Below are positions 49,329-57,898 of a DNA stretch of 64,000 bases, in pieces (the stretch's first letter is position 1; the number at the start of each line of letters is the position of its first letter). Below the pieces are notes generated by a model. That model was not told the origin of the DNA and ran no database searches. It was given only the letters and a program-made list of their open reading frames with translations. Source of the stretch: Hylemonella sp. (GTDB lineage Bacteria > Pseudomonadota > Gammaproteobacteria > Burkholderiales > Burkholderiaceae_C); contig JAUYQZ010000003.1 in assembly GCA_030695415.1 (NCBI GenBank), positions 124,001-188,000 on the forward strand, in the 5' to 3' direction. The position numbers and the translations under genes were made by a program.

Positions 49329-50852
49329 ATGAGTTCTTTGCGGACCGGACCCATTTCCTTGCTGGATCTCCAGAACGATCCGGTCCTGATCCGTTTTTTC
49401 TGGCTGGCCTCCTTCATCTTCACGGCGGTCGGCGCTGCCCACCTGTTCACCCACCTGCAGACGACCCCGCCACCGCTGTGGCGCATCGCCATGAGCATCG
49501 CCCTCATCATGATGGGGCTGATCGCCAACCTGCTCATGTTCAGAAGGCGGCACGTCGCGGCCTTCAAGCTGATGATCTGGGGTGGCTGGGTCATCATCAC
49601 CTCGGTCACCGTCGTCAGCGGGGGCATCTATTCGCCCAACCTGATGATCTATCCGCTGCTCATCATTGCCGGCGGCTGGCTGCTGAGCATTCAAACCGGC
49701 ATCGTGCTGTCCGTCCTGAGCGCCCTGGCCATTGCGTGCCTGGCCCTGGCCCAGGTGAGCGGCCGCTTGCCCCCCACCCAGACGGCCCCCATCTCCGTCG
49801 CGGCCACGACGGCGGTCGCCATGGTCATCGCCGCGGCCCTGTGCGCGATCTTCTTTGCCAAGAGTTATCTTGGCCGCTTCAACGAGGTGCGCCAGCTCGG
49901 TACCGACCTGCAAAAAAGCCAGGACCAGCTGGCCTATGTCCTGTCAGTGGCGCGGGAGAGCGTCTGGAGCTGGGACGTGCGCCAGGACGTGGTCGTGCAT
50001 GACCGCAACTGGTGCGACGTCCTGCAGCTCGACGAGAAGTACCTGCAGCACAGCAGCGAGGGTTTCACGGCCCTGGTGCACGAGGCAGACCGCGAGCGCA
50101 TGCGGGAACAGCTGCGCAAGTGCCTCGAGGGCGGCGGTGCCTACCGCAGCGAACACCGCATGCTGCGCAGCGATGGCCGCACCATCTGGGTACGCGACCG
50201 GGCCGACGTCTTCGAGCGCGATGCACAGGGGCAGGCGCTGCAGGTGATCGGCAGCACCGCCGAAATCACCGAACGCAAGCAGATGGAAGCGCAGGTCCAC
50301 CAGCTGGCCTTCTACGACGCGCTAACCCGCCTGCCCAACCGGCGCCTCTTCCATGACCGCCTGAACCAGGCCATGACCGCCAGCAAGCGCACGGGCTTCC
50401 ATGGCGCCCTCATGCTGCTGGACCTGGACAACTTCAAACCCCTCAACGATGCCCACGGCCACGCGGCGGGCGACCTGCTGCTGCTGGAGGTGGCGCAGCG
50501 ACTCAAAAGCTGTGTGCGCGACAGCGACACCGTGGCGCGTCTGGGCGGGGATGAGTTCGTCGTGATCCTGGCGGAACTCAAGGCGCCGGTCGATGAGTCC
50601 ATCGCCGTGGCCACCAGCGTGGCGGAGAAGATCCGCGCTTCGCTCGGCGCGCCCTACCTCCTGAGCCCGAACGATGGGGCGCCGCAGGGCAGCGCCATTG
50701 AACACCGCTGCTCCGCCAGCATCGGGGTGACGCTCTTCCTCGGTCAGCAGACCAGCCAGGACGAACTGCTCAAGCAGGCCGACGCCGCCATGTACCGGGC
50801 CAAGGAAGCCGGACGCAACCGGATCCAGCTGGCCGAACAGCTGCCGGGGTGA
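49329..50852 (+). CDS. Membrane PAS-GGDEF diguanylate cyclase
   Basis: A 507-residue protein. The first about 190 residues hold roughly six membrane helices (FFWLASFIFTAVGAAHLF; IAMSIALIMMGLIANLLMF; LLIIAGGWLLSI; VSVAATTAVAMVIAAALCAI-like). A PAS domain with a PAC-like end follows (ESVWSWDVRQDVVVHDRNWC to VIGSTAEITERKQMEAQ). The GGDEF domain has an intact GGDEF at residues 406-410 and FYDALTRLPNRRLFHDRL at its start, so it should make cyclic-di-GMP. No EAL domain. The inhibitory RxxD site is not evident. It is convergent with the thiolase gene. Confidence 0.9.
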   Translation: MSSLRTGPISLLDLQNDPVLIRFFWLASFIFTAVGAAHLFTHLQTTPPPLWRIAMSIALIMMGLIANLLMFRRRHVAAFKLMIWGGWVIITSVTVVSGGIYSPNLMIYPLLIIAGGWLLSIQTGIVLSVLSALAIACLALAQVSGRLPPTQTAPISVAATTAVAMVIAAALCAIFFAKSYLGRFNEVRQLGTDLQKSQDQLAYVLSVARESVWSWDVRQDVVVHDRNWCDVLQLDEKYLQHSSEGFTALVHEADRERMREQLRKCLEGGGAYRSEHRMLRSDGRTIWVRDRADVFERDAQGQALQVIGSTAEITERKQMEAQVHQLAFYDALTRLPNRRLFHDRLNQAMTASKRTGFHGALMLLDLDNFKPLNDAHGHAAGDLLLLEVAQRLKSCVRDSDTVARLGGDEFVVILAELKAPVDESIAVATSVAEKIRASLGAPYLLSPNDGAPQGSAIEHRCSASIGVTLFLGQQTSQDELLKQADAAMYRAKEAGRNRIQLAEQLPG

Positions 50853-50873
50853 CCCGGTGTCTGGCTGGTACGC

Positions 50874-52058
50874 TCAGACCCGCTCGAAGATCGCGGCGAT
50901 ACCCTGCCCGCCACCGATGCACATGGTGACCAGGGCGTAACGGCCCTGAATGCGCTGCAGCTCGTACAAGGCCTTCACCGTGATCAGCGCACCCGTAGCG
51001 CCGATGGGGTGGCCCAGCGAGATGCCCGAGCCGTTGGGGTTGACCTTGGCCGGGTCCAGACCCAGGTCCTTGCTCACGGCGCAGGCCTGGGCCGCGAAAG
51101 CCTCGTTGGCCTCGATCACGTCCAGGTCCTTCAATGTCAGGCCGGCCTTCTGCAGCGCCTTCTGCGTGGCCGGGACCGGGCCGATGCCCATGTACTTGGG
51201 ATCCACGCCGGCGTGGGCGTAGGCCACCAGGCGTGCCATGGGCTTGAGACCACGGGCCTTCGCGGTGCCCGCCTCCATCAACACCACGGCAGCGGCCGCA
51301 TCGTTGATGCCCGAGGCATTGCCCGCCGTCACCGTGCCGTTCTCCTTGGCGAAGACCGGCTTGAGCTTGGCCATGTCGTCCAGGGTGGCACCGGGGCGGA
51401 AGTGCTCGTCGGTGGCGTAGGCCACCTCGCCCTTCTTGCTCTTGAGCATCACGGGCACGATCTGGTCCTTGAAAAGACCGCCCGCCGTGGCGCGTTCGGC
51501 GCGGTTGTGGCTCTCCACGGCCAGTGCGTCCTGCTGCTCGCGGGTGATGCCCCACTTGGTGGCGATGTTCTCGGCCGTCACCCCCATGTGGATGGTGTGG
51601 AAGGGATCGTGCAGCGCGCCGATCATCATGTCCACCATCTTGGTGTCACCCATGCGGGCGCCCCAGCGCATATTGAGCGAGGCAAAGGGCGCGCGGCTCA
51701 TGTTCTCGGCACCGCCGCCGATGGCGATGTCCGTGTCGCCCAGCAGGATGGACTGGCTGGCCGAGACGATGGCCTGCAAGCCGGAGCCGCACAGGCGGTT
51801 CACGTTGTAGGCCGGCGTCCCCTGGGCGCAGCCGCCGTTGATGGCGGCCACCCGCGAAAGGTACATATCCTTGGGCTCGGTGTTGACCACATGGCCGAAG
51901 ACCACATGGCCCACATCCTCGCCGGCCACACTGGCGCGGCGCAACGATTCGCGCACGACCAGCGCGCCCAGTTCGGTGGGCGGCACGTCCTTGAGGCTGC
52001 CGCCAAAGGTACCGATGGCGGTGCGCACAGCGCTGACGACGACGACTTCACGTTGCAT
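50874..52058 (-). CDS. Acetyl-CoA C-acetyltransferase (thiolase)
   Basis: A 394-residue thiolase. The nucleophilic Cys90 is in NVNRLCGSGLQAIV, the catalytic His in SGISLGHPIGATGA, and the second Cys in MCIGGGQGIAAIFERV. NEAFAAQA is intact. It may serve PHA precursor synthesis (PhaA/BktB-like) or beta-oxidation; sequence alone does not decide. The ATG at 52058 follows GGAG and gives the family start (MQREVVVVSAVRTAIGTFGG). It is 135 bases downstream of the PAS-GGDEF gene stop and probably has its own promoter. Confidence 0.92.
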   Translation of the reverse strand: MQREVVVVSAVRTAIGTFGGSLKDVPPTELGALVVRESLRRASVAGEDVGHVVFGHVVNTEPKDMYLSRVAAINGGCAQGTPAYNVNRLCGSGLQAIVSASQSILLGDTDIAIGGGAENMSRAPFASLNMRWGARMGDTKMVDMMIGALHDPFHTIHMGVTAENIATKWGITREQQDALAVESHNRAERATAGGLFKDQIVPVMLKSKKGEVAYATDEHFRPGATLDDMAKLKPVFAKENGTVTAGNASGINDAAAAVVLMEAGTAKARGLKPMARLVAYAHAGVDPKYMGIGPVPATQKALQKAGLTLKDLDVIEANEAFAAQACAVSKDLGLDPAKVNPNGSGISLGHPIGATGALITVKALYELQRIQGRYALVTMCIGGGQGIAAIFERV

Positions 52059-52193
52059 GATGAACTCCGGAGGTGATGACGATGGCCATAGGATAACGGC
52101 TCGGGCCCAGGGCCTGTTGGCCGTGATTCTCCAGGTGTGCTGCGGCCAGGAAGGCCAAGCGGGGTGTTGCGCGGACGGGCGGATCAAGCCCCC

Positions 52194-53123
52194 TCAGGGG
52201 CTGGTCACCGTACGATTGCGCCCCTGCGACTTGGCGGCGTAAACCGCCTCGTCCGCGCGTTTTACCAGCCGCGCCAGAAAGTCCGGTGCTGCCTCGTGCG
52301 GGCCACTGACAAGCCCCACGCTGACCGTGATGTGGCCTGCCGCGGTACGCACCCGCTCGATATGCTCATGCACCCGCTGAGCAACCCGCGCAGCCGCCTG
52401 GGCGTCCGCATCGGGCAGCCAGATGACGAATTCCTCACCGCCGTAGCGCGCCACGAGATCGGTGCCGCGGGCGCTGGCCTGCAACTGCCGAGCCACGGCA
52501 ATCAGCGCACGATCTCCCTCAGGATGACCATGCAGATCGTTGATGCGCTTGAAGTGGTCCACATCGACCATCAACAGCGAGGCGGCAGCCCCCTCACCCT
52601 CCCGCAGCTGCCACTGCTGCGCGGCAAGCTCCAGCGCACGGCGGTTCTTCAGGCCCGTCAGCGGATCGGACAGACTCAGTTCGGAGAGGTGGCGATTCTG
52701 TTCTTCCACCTGAGCATTGCTGGCGGCCAGACGCTGCGCCAGGCTCTGGGCGTCGGCGCGCGCCCGGATCAGCTCGGCCTCGAAGCGGCTGCGCTCGCGC
52801 GCCACGAAGAAAGCCCAGATGATGGTATCGACCCCTTCATTGCGCTTGCGCACGGCATTGACCATCACCGGCACCGGTTCGCCGTCGGCACCGACCAGGT
52901 GCAGATAGATCTCACGCACCACCGCGGCGTGATGTAGCGTAGGAAAAAGATGGGTCTGGCTGAAGATGCGTGACGCTGGCGTGAGCAGCGCATCCACAGA
53001 CCGGCCCTGCCAGGACGCCTCCTCAGCGCCGACGAGCGCGAGGAACTCGCGGTTCAGGCGCACGATATGCCCTTGCAGATCGGTGATCATCACCGCGCAA
53101 GGGATGTCGTCGACCGCCAGCAT
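52194..53123 (-). CDS. PAS-GGDEF diguanylate cyclase, partner of an RsbQ-like hydrolase
   Basis: A 309-residue soluble protein. An N-terminal PAS domain (about 5-110: DDIPCAVMITDLQGHIVRLN) is joined by a coiled coil (about 112-150) to a GGDEF domain with the active variant GGEEF at 228-232 and SDPLTGLKNRRALE. No membrane segment. It starts 21 bases after the stop of a hydrolase closely like B. subtilis RsbQ, so it fits the known RsbQ-PAS two-protein sensing module with a cyclic-di-GMP output in place of the RsbP phosphatase. Confidence 0.9.
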   Translation of the reverse strand: MLAVDDIPCAVMITDLQGHIVRLNREFLALVGAEEASWQGRSVDALLTPASRIFSQTHLFPTLHHAAVVREIYLHLVGADGEPVPVMVNAVRKRNEGVDTIIWAFFVARERSRFEAELIRARADAQSLAQRLAASNAQVEEQNRHLSELSLSDPLTGLKNRRALELAAQQWQLREGEGAAASLLMVDVDHFKRINDLHGHPEGDRALIAVARQLQASARGTDLVARYGGEEFVIWLPDADAQAAARVAQRVHEHIERVRTAAGHITVSVGLVSGPHEAAPDFLARLVKRADEAVYAAKSQGRNRTVTSP

Positions 53124-53144
53124 GCATGCTTTCCCGGAATCCGC

Positions 53145-53957
53145 TCAGGCCTGGGAAAAGTAGCGCTGCATGGCATCCACCACGAGGTGCGGATGGCTCA
53201 TGTGTGCACAATGCCCCGTCACATCCAGGACTTCCAGCGTGCTGCGCTGGAGCTGGCGCTGCAGGTAGTCGCCCACCGACAGGGGGGCCAGCGCATCGTT
53301 GCGGTGCTGCAGCACCAGACAGGGATGCGATAGGCGGGGCAATTCAGCGCGGTTGTCGGCAAAGAAGGTGGCCTGCGCGAACAGCCTCGCCGCCAGCGGG
53401 TCGGTTGAACAGAAGCTGTCCGACAATTCACCGGACAGGCTGTCTTTCTGCGGCTCGCCCGCCACGACGGGCGCCAGGTAACTGGCCCAGCCCATGTAGT
53501 TCTGTTCCATGAGATCGATCAACCCCTCGAGGTCCTTGCGCTCAAACCCGCCCACGTAATCGGGCGGATGGTTGATGAAGCACGGCGACGGCCCGACCAG
53601 CACCAGGCTGTCAAACAAGCTGGGGCGGGCAATGGCGGCAAGCATGCCGATGCTGGCACTGACCGAATGACCCACAAAATGCACCCCGCTCTGGATGCCC
53701 AACGCATCGCAGACATCCAGCACATCCTGGGCATAGCCCTCGAGGCGCGCGTATCTGACAGGATCGAACGCGGCCAGATCAGACTTGCCACTGCCCACGT
53801 AATCGAAGAGCACCTGCCGGTGTGTCCCCTCGAACGCCGGCGTGATATGCCGCCACATGCGCTGGCTGCAGCCAAAACCATGGGCATAGAGAAGAACCGG
53901 TGCGTCCGACTGCTGCGCCTCCATGACCGAAACGTTGTTTCGTTTCAGGATGTTCAT
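53145..53957 (-). CDS. RsbQ-like alpha/beta hydrolase
   Basis: A 270-residue alpha/beta-hydrolase. The nucleophile elbow is GHSVS with Ser98; the acid is in LQHRNDALAP and the His in VTGHCAHMSHP. Long stretches match B. subtilis RsbQ as I recall it: VLFDYVGSGKSDL, LEGYAQDVLDVC, LVGPSPCFIN, PPDYVGGFE and FCSTDPLAARLFA. RsbQ is needed for energy-stress signalling through the PAS domain of RsbP, probably by making or delivering a small ligand. Here the partner is the PAS-GGDEF protein immediately downstream. The ATG follows AGGAGACGGATGA. The 238-base gap upstream to the divergent thiolase-like gene shows no other feature. Confidence 0.88.
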   Translation of the reverse strand: MNILKRNNVSVMEAQQSDAPVLLYAHGFGCSQRMWRHITPAFEGTHRQVLFDYVGSGKSDLAAFDPVRYARLEGYAQDVLDVCDALGIQSGVHFVGHSVSASIGMLAAIARPSLFDSLVLVGPSPCFINHPPDYVGGFERKDLEGLIDLMEQNYMGWASYLAPVVAGEPQKDSLSGELSDSFCSTDPLAARLFAQATFFADNRAELPRLSHPCLVLQHRNDALAPLSVGDYLQRQLQRSTLEVLDVTGHCAHMSHPHLVVDAMQRYFSQA

Positions 53958-54195
53958 TCATCCGTCTCCTGTTGAGGGCCGGTCGCTCCGGCATCGATGC
54001 GGGCCAGTCTACTTCAAAGCCTTGAACTCACAGCGCAGATTCGCAGCATCCCTTTGCGAAAACGTGCGTTCTCCACGACTCTGGCGGAACAGCCGCATGG
54101 AGTTACTGATCTCCTCCCGTCCCTGCCACGATCTGGCGCCAACCCTGATGCGGGCAGTGATAAGCTGGTGAAGTCTGTTCCGCACGGAGTTCCCC

Positions 54196-55380
54196 ATGTC
54201 CAGCCACGTCCTCGTCGCCGGTGTCGGCATGATCGCTTTTGCCAAACCGGGCGCCAACCGCCCCTACCCCGAGATGGCCGCCGAGGCCGTGCGCGCCGCG
54301 CTGGCCGATGCCGGCCTCGACTACGCGCAGATCCAGCAGGCCTATGTGGGCTACGTCTACGGCGACTCCACCGCCGGCCAGCGCGCGCTCTACGAGGTGG
54401 GCATGAACGGCATCCCCATCGTCAACGTCAACAACAACTGCTCCACCGGCTCCACCGCCCTCTTCCTGGCCCGCCAGGCCGTGGCCAGCGGCGCCGCCGA
54501 CTGCGTGCTGGCTCTGGGCTTCGAGCACATGAGCCCCGGCGCCCTGGGTGCGGTCTTCGGCGACCGGCCCTCGCCCTTCGACCGCTTCGATAGCGCCACC
54601 GAAGAGCTGGTGGGCCACGCCGAGATCCCGTTGGCCCTGCGCTACTTCGGCGGCGCCGGCCTGGCCCATATGCAGCAGTACGGCACCAAGCTGGAAACCT
54701 TTGCCGCCATCCGCGCCAAGGCCAGCCGCCACGCCGCGCACAACCCGCTGGCCCTGTTCCGCAAGGAAGTCAGCACCGAAGACGTGATGGCCGCGCCCAT
54801 GCTGTGGGACGGTGTGATGACCCGCCTGATGGCCTGCCCGCCCACCTGCGGCGCCGCCGCGGCCGTGATCTGCTCCGAGGCCTTTGCGCAGAAACACGGC
54901 CTGGACCGTTCGGTGCGCATCCGCGCCCAGGCCATGACCACCGACACCAACAAGACTTTCGAGGCGCACGACATGCGTGAGGTGGTGGGTTACTCCATGG
55001 CGAAGGAGGCCGCGCGTCAGGTCTACGAGCAGGCCGGCATCGGCCCGCAGGACGTGGACGTGGTCGAGTTGCACGACTGCTTCGCGCAGAACGAACTCAT
55101 CAGCTACGAAGCCCTGGGCCTGTGCCCCGAGGGCGGCGCCGAGAAGTTCGTGATGGACGGCGACAACAGCTACGGCGGGAAATACGTCACCAACCCTTCG
55201 GGCGGCCTGCTCAGCAAGGGCCACCCGCTGGGCGCCACAGGCCTGGCGCAATGCACGGAACTCGTGCAGCAGTTGCGCGGCCAGGCCGGAGCCCGCCAGG
55301 TGCCCGACGCGCGCCTGGCCCTGCAGCACAACCTGGGCCTGGGTGGCGCCTGCGTTGTGACGCTGTACGAGCGCGTTTGA
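54196..55380 (+). CDS. SCP-x-type thiolase / lipid-transfer protein
   Basis: A 394-residue member of the thiolase superfamily, non-decarboxylating SCP-x branch. The thiolase nucleophile region is NVNNNCSTGSTALFLARQAV with the expected Cys, the catalytic His is in SKGHPLGATGLAQCTELV, and LHDCFAQNELISYEALGLC is a hallmark of this branch. Such proteins often work with a DUF35 partner in side-chain beta-oxidation of sterols or similar CoA esters; no DUF35 gene is beside it. A GGAG ribosome site precedes the ATG. It converges on a fasciclin gene. Confidence 0.85.
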   Translation: MSSHVLVAGVGMIAFAKPGANRPYPEMAAEAVRAALADAGLDYAQIQQAYVGYVYGDSTAGQRALYEVGMNGIPIVNVNNNCSTGSTALFLARQAVASGAADCVLALGFEHMSPGALGAVFGDRPSPFDRFDSATEELVGHAEIPLALRYFGGAGLAHMQQYGTKLETFAAIRAKASRHAAHNPLALFRKEVSTEDVMAAPMLWDGVMTRLMACPPTCGAAAAVICSEAFAQKHGLDRSVRIRAQAMTTDTNKTFEAHDMREVVGYSMAKEAARQVYEQAGIGPQDVDVVELHDCFAQNELISYEALGLCPEGGAEKFVMDGDNSYGGKYVTNPSGGLLSKGHPLGATGLAQCTELVQQLRGQAGARQVPDARLALQHNLGLGGACVVTLYERV

Positions 55381-55387
55381 TCGACGC

Positions 55388-55413
55388 AAAAAAAAGCCCC
55401 TCACAAGAGGGGC
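55388..55413 (-). terminator. Intrinsic terminator after the fasciclin gene
   Basis: On the minus strand GCCCCTC/GAGGGGC form a 7-bp stem with a 4-base loop followed by eight T residues, 21 bases after the fasciclin stop codon. The same hairpin lies 15 bases after the plus-strand thiolase stop but lacks a T-run in that direction. Confidence 0.85.
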
Positions 55414-55434
55414 CAAGTCGGAGCACACCGAAAA

Positions 55435-55887
55435 TTACTTGGGCATGATCACGGTGTCGATCACGTGGATCACGCCGTTGTCGGTCGCGATGTCGGTCTT
55501 CACCACATTCGCGTTGTCAACCTTGACTCCGCCCATGGTGCTGACGGTCAGCTCGGAACCCTGCACCGTCTTGACCTTGCCGGCCTTGACGTTGGCGGCC
55601 ATCACCTTGCCCGGCACCACGTGGTAGGTCAGCACCTTGGTCAGTGCTGCCTTGTCCTTGAGCAGGGCGTCCAGTTGGGCCTTGGGGATCTTGGCGAAGG
55701 CTTCGTCGGTCGGTGCGAAGACCGTGAACGGGCCCGGCCCCTTGAGCGTGTCGACCAGACCGGCGGCCTGCACGGCAGCCACCAGGGTCTTGAAGGAGCC
55801 AGCGGCGACGGCGGTGTCGACGATGTCGGCAGCTTGGGCAGTCAGGGCGCCAAAGCTCAGCAGGGATGCAATCAGGACTTTCTTCAT
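55435..55887 (-). CDS. Secreted fasciclin-domain protein
   Basis: A 150-residue exported protein with one FAS1 domain. A signal peptide ([19 protein letters not shown]) precedes [20 protein letters not shown]. The FAS1 boxes are [15 protein letters not shown] (H1-like) and the terminal [14 protein letters not shown] (H2). [10 protein letters not shown] lies between. Single FAS1 proteins are thought to act in adhesion or the cell surface; the function here is not known. The ATG at 55887 has GGAG six bases upstream. It is divergent from a TetR gene across a gap with several palindromes. Confidence 0.9.
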   Translation of the reverse strand: MKKVLIASLLSFGALTAQAADIVDTAVAAGSFKTLVAAVQAAGLVDTLKGPGPFTVFAPTDEAFAKIPKAQLDALLKDKAALTKVLTYHVVPGKVMAANVKAGKVKTVQGSELTVSTMGGVKVDNANVVKTDIATDNGVIHVIDTVIMPK

Positions 55888-55962
55888 CTCGGACTCCAAT
55901 GTCTAAAGGGTTGGGGGATCCCGCTTGGGATGCGCCGCAACGTTGGGCGCAGACGGATAATA

Positions 55963-56018
55963 ACCGTTCGGTGTCATTTGATACCGCAAGGTATAATAAC
56001 TAACCAACCGGTGTGGTT
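55963..56018. promoter_or_regulatory. Three palindromes in the fasciclin/TetR divergent gap
   Basis: ACCGTTCGGT (55963-55972), ATACCGCAAGGTAT (55981-55994) and AACCA-N7-TGGTT centred on ACCGGT (56002-56018) lie in a 172-base divergent gap. The last has the ACCnACCGGT character of TetR-family operators, and a TATAGT box (56016-56021) overlaps it. Autoregulation by the TetR protein and control of the fasciclin gene are likely. Confidence 0.55.
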
Positions 56019-56059
56019 ATAGTCTTCCTGGGCCAATCCACGCCCCCTAAACGCCCGAT

Positions 56060-56695
56060 ATGAACGCTACTGTCCTCAAATCACCCACCGCACCGGCCCG
56101 GCGCAGCTTTCGCGAGCAGATGCATTTGGCCCGCGAAGACGCCATCGTCCAGGCCGTCAACCGCCTGCTGGCTGAAAAGGGCTTCGATGCGATGACCGTG
56201 GACGAGGTGGCCGCCGAGGTGGGCATCGCCAAGGCCAGCCTTTACCGTCACTTTCCGAGCAAGGAAGACCTGGCGGCCGAGGCCATGGTGCGCACGCTGG
56301 AGCGCGCTCAGGCTTTTCTGGACGGGCTCGATACCAGCGCGCCGCCCGTGCAGAGCCTGCAGGCAGCCGTGCGTTGGATGCTGCAGGTGCAGTTGCAGGG
56401 TGAGATGCCCTCGCTGCCCAGCGCCAACTCCAGTCTGCGCGCTACGCTCATGACGCACCGCAGCTATATGGACCGGCTGATGGCCGTGAGTGAAAAACTC
56501 GGTGGCTGGATCGAGGCCGCGCAAGCCGAGGGTCGCCTGGACGCGACGCTGCCGCCCATCGTGGTGCTCTATACGCTGTATGCGCGCGCCTGCGATCCGG
56601 TGCCAGGCTTTCTGCGCAGCACGGGGGAGTACAGCGACGAACAGATCATCGAGCTGCTGTTGCGCACCTGTTTCCAGGGACTCACGGCGCGCTGA
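56060..56695 (+). CDS. TetR family transcriptional regulator
   Basis: A 211-residue regulator. The TetR helix-turn-helix is ILQ-free but clear: AIVQAVNRLLAEKGFDAMTV followed by DEVAAEVGIAKASLYRHFPS and KEDLAAEAM. The C-terminal ligand domain (about 85-205) is helical with no recognisable ligand signature. It is divergent from the fasciclin gene and faces operator-like palindromes. Confidence 0.92.
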   Translation: MNATVLKSPTAPARRSFREQMHLAREDAIVQAVNRLLAEKGFDAMTVDEVAAEVGIAKASLYRHFPSKEDLAAEAMVRTLERAQAFLDGLDTSAPPVQSLQAAVRWMLQVQLQGEMPSLPSANSSLRATLMTHRSYMDRLMAVSEKLGGWIEAAQAEGRLDATLPPIVVLYTLYARACDPVPGFLRSTGEYSDEQIIELLLRTCFQGLTAR

Positions 56696-56709
56696 TCGCG
56701 GCTACGCCC

Positions 56710-57003
56710 TCAGGCGGTACCCACCCAGCCATCGAGCCGGCGCTGCAGCTCGGCCTCGATGCGACCGCGGTAGGCGCTGAGCAAAAAACCCAGGGTGATC
56801 CGCAGCTCGAAAGCATCGGCACTCACACGCAGCTTGCCCTTGAGGCCCGGGCGCTCGAAATCGATGTGCTGGCCATCCGCCTGCGCCTGCACCGCGCACC
56901 GCAGGCCCCAGTCCTGCTCGGCCTGGGCCTGCCAGTCGCGCGCCAGTTGCAGCGCAGCGTCATGGCCAAGGGTGTGCGCACGGTGGATGTGGATGTCGGC
57001 CAT
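56710..57003 (-). CDS. Polyhydroxyalkanoic acid system family protein (small)
   Basis: A 97-residue protein of the PHA granule-region family, starting MADIHIHRAHTLGHDAALQL and containing WGLRCAVQAQADGQHIDFER and LKGKLRVSADAFELRITLGF. Such proteins are encoded near PHA genes or bind granules, but a biochemical role is not established. The ATG at 57003 is preferred because the conserved region begins there. It overlaps no neighbour and converges with the TetR gene. Confidence 0.75.
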   Translation of the reverse strand: MADIHIHRAHTLGHDAALQLARDWQAQAEQDWGLRCAVQAQADGQHIDFERPGLKGKLRVSADAFELRITLGFLLSAYRGRIEAELQRRLDGWVGTA

Positions 57004-57080
57004 GCGCCCAAGCTTAGCGGCGGCGCAAGCGGCCTGTGCCTCGAGGGGCTTTAGGCAGCAGGCCCACGGTTTGGGACCGG

Positions 57081-57791
57081 CTAGGTGCGGCGCCAGGCCG
57101 ACCCGGGCCGACAGCGTGCCCGGGTTGCAGGAGATCCGGCCAGCGGCAGGCCGGCGGCCCGCCATTCGCTCACGCCGTCAGTGGTCTTGCGCGCGCGGTA
57201 GCCCGACTGGCGCAACAGGTTCACGGCTTCGTCAGACATCAGGCAGAAAGGGCCGCGGCAGTAGGCGACGATCTCCACGTCCCGGGGCAGCTCGGACAGG
57301 CGCTGCGCGAGCTCTGGCAAGGGGACCGAGCGTGCATACGGCAGGTGTGCGGTGTTGAATTCCTCTGGCGGGCGCACGTCGATCACCACCACTTCGCCGC
57401 GCTTGGCCTGCGCCAGCAGTTCCTTGCGGCCCACGGTGGCCAGCAGGCCGGGCTCGGCCACCATCTTCTGCAGCGCCAGGTGCAACTCCACCAGATGCTC
57501 TTCGGCCACCTGGCGCAAGGTCACCCCCAGCTGGGCCACGTCCGCGCCGCTCAGGCTGTAGTAGATGCGCTTGCCTTCGCGCCGGGTCTGCACCAGGTGC
57601 GCGGCCTTGAGGGCCTTGAGATGGGCGCTGACCAGCTTGACGTCGACAGCCACGTCGGCCGCCACGGTTTCCACGGCCTTCTCGCCCTGGGCCAGCATTT
57701 CCAGGATCTCCAGCCGCTTGGGGCTGGACAGGGCCTTCCCAACGCGGGCCACCTGTTCGTACAGCAGATCCTTGAGCTTGCGATTGTTCAC
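57081..57791 (-). CDS. ArsR-family regulator fused to a rhodanese domain
   Basis: A 236-residue fusion. The N-terminal ArsR winged helix (about 10-90: SSPKRLEILEMLAQGEKAVE, VAVDVKLVSAHLKALKAAHL, REGKRIYYSL) lacks the ELCVCDL arsenite-binding motif of classical ArsR. A rhodanese domain follows (about 130-220: VVVIDVRPPEEFNTAHLPYA) with an active-site loop CRGPFC holding two cysteines. Such fusions are thought to respond to sulfur or persulfide species. It is divergent from a plus-strand run that ends in the arsenosugar genes. A 13-bp palindrome (57797-57809) lies just upstream of its ATG. Confidence 0.88.
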   Translation of the reverse strand: MNNRKLKDLLYEQVARVGKALSSPKRLEILEMLAQGEKAVETVAADVAVDVKLVSAHLKALKAAHLVQTRREGKRIYYSLSGADVAQLGVTLRQVAEEHLVELHLALQKMVAEPGLLATVGRKELLAQAKRGEVVVIDVRPPEEFNTAHLPYARSVPLPELAQRLSELPRDVEIVAYCRGPFCLMSDEAVNLLRQSGYRARKTTDGVSEWRAAGLPLAGSPATRARCRPGSAWRRT

Positions 57792-57898
57792 GGTTGACTT
57801 TCCGAAAGTTGATTGTTATTCTAACGAACGTTTGAATGTTTGCAAGTCATTTCCACAGCCCAGCCCGCGCGGCACGCCCCCACACAACGGAGACCTCC
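57792..57898. promoter_or_regulatory. Divergent promoter region with inverted repeats (ArsR-rhodanese / hydroxylase)
   Basis: ACTTTC-C-GAAAGT (57797-57809) lies next to the ArsR-rhodanese start, and ATTC-N12-GAAT (57818-57837) overlaps an AT-rich stretch that could hold both promoters. Operators in this position would let the regulator control itself and the plus-strand gene run. Confidence 0.5.
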
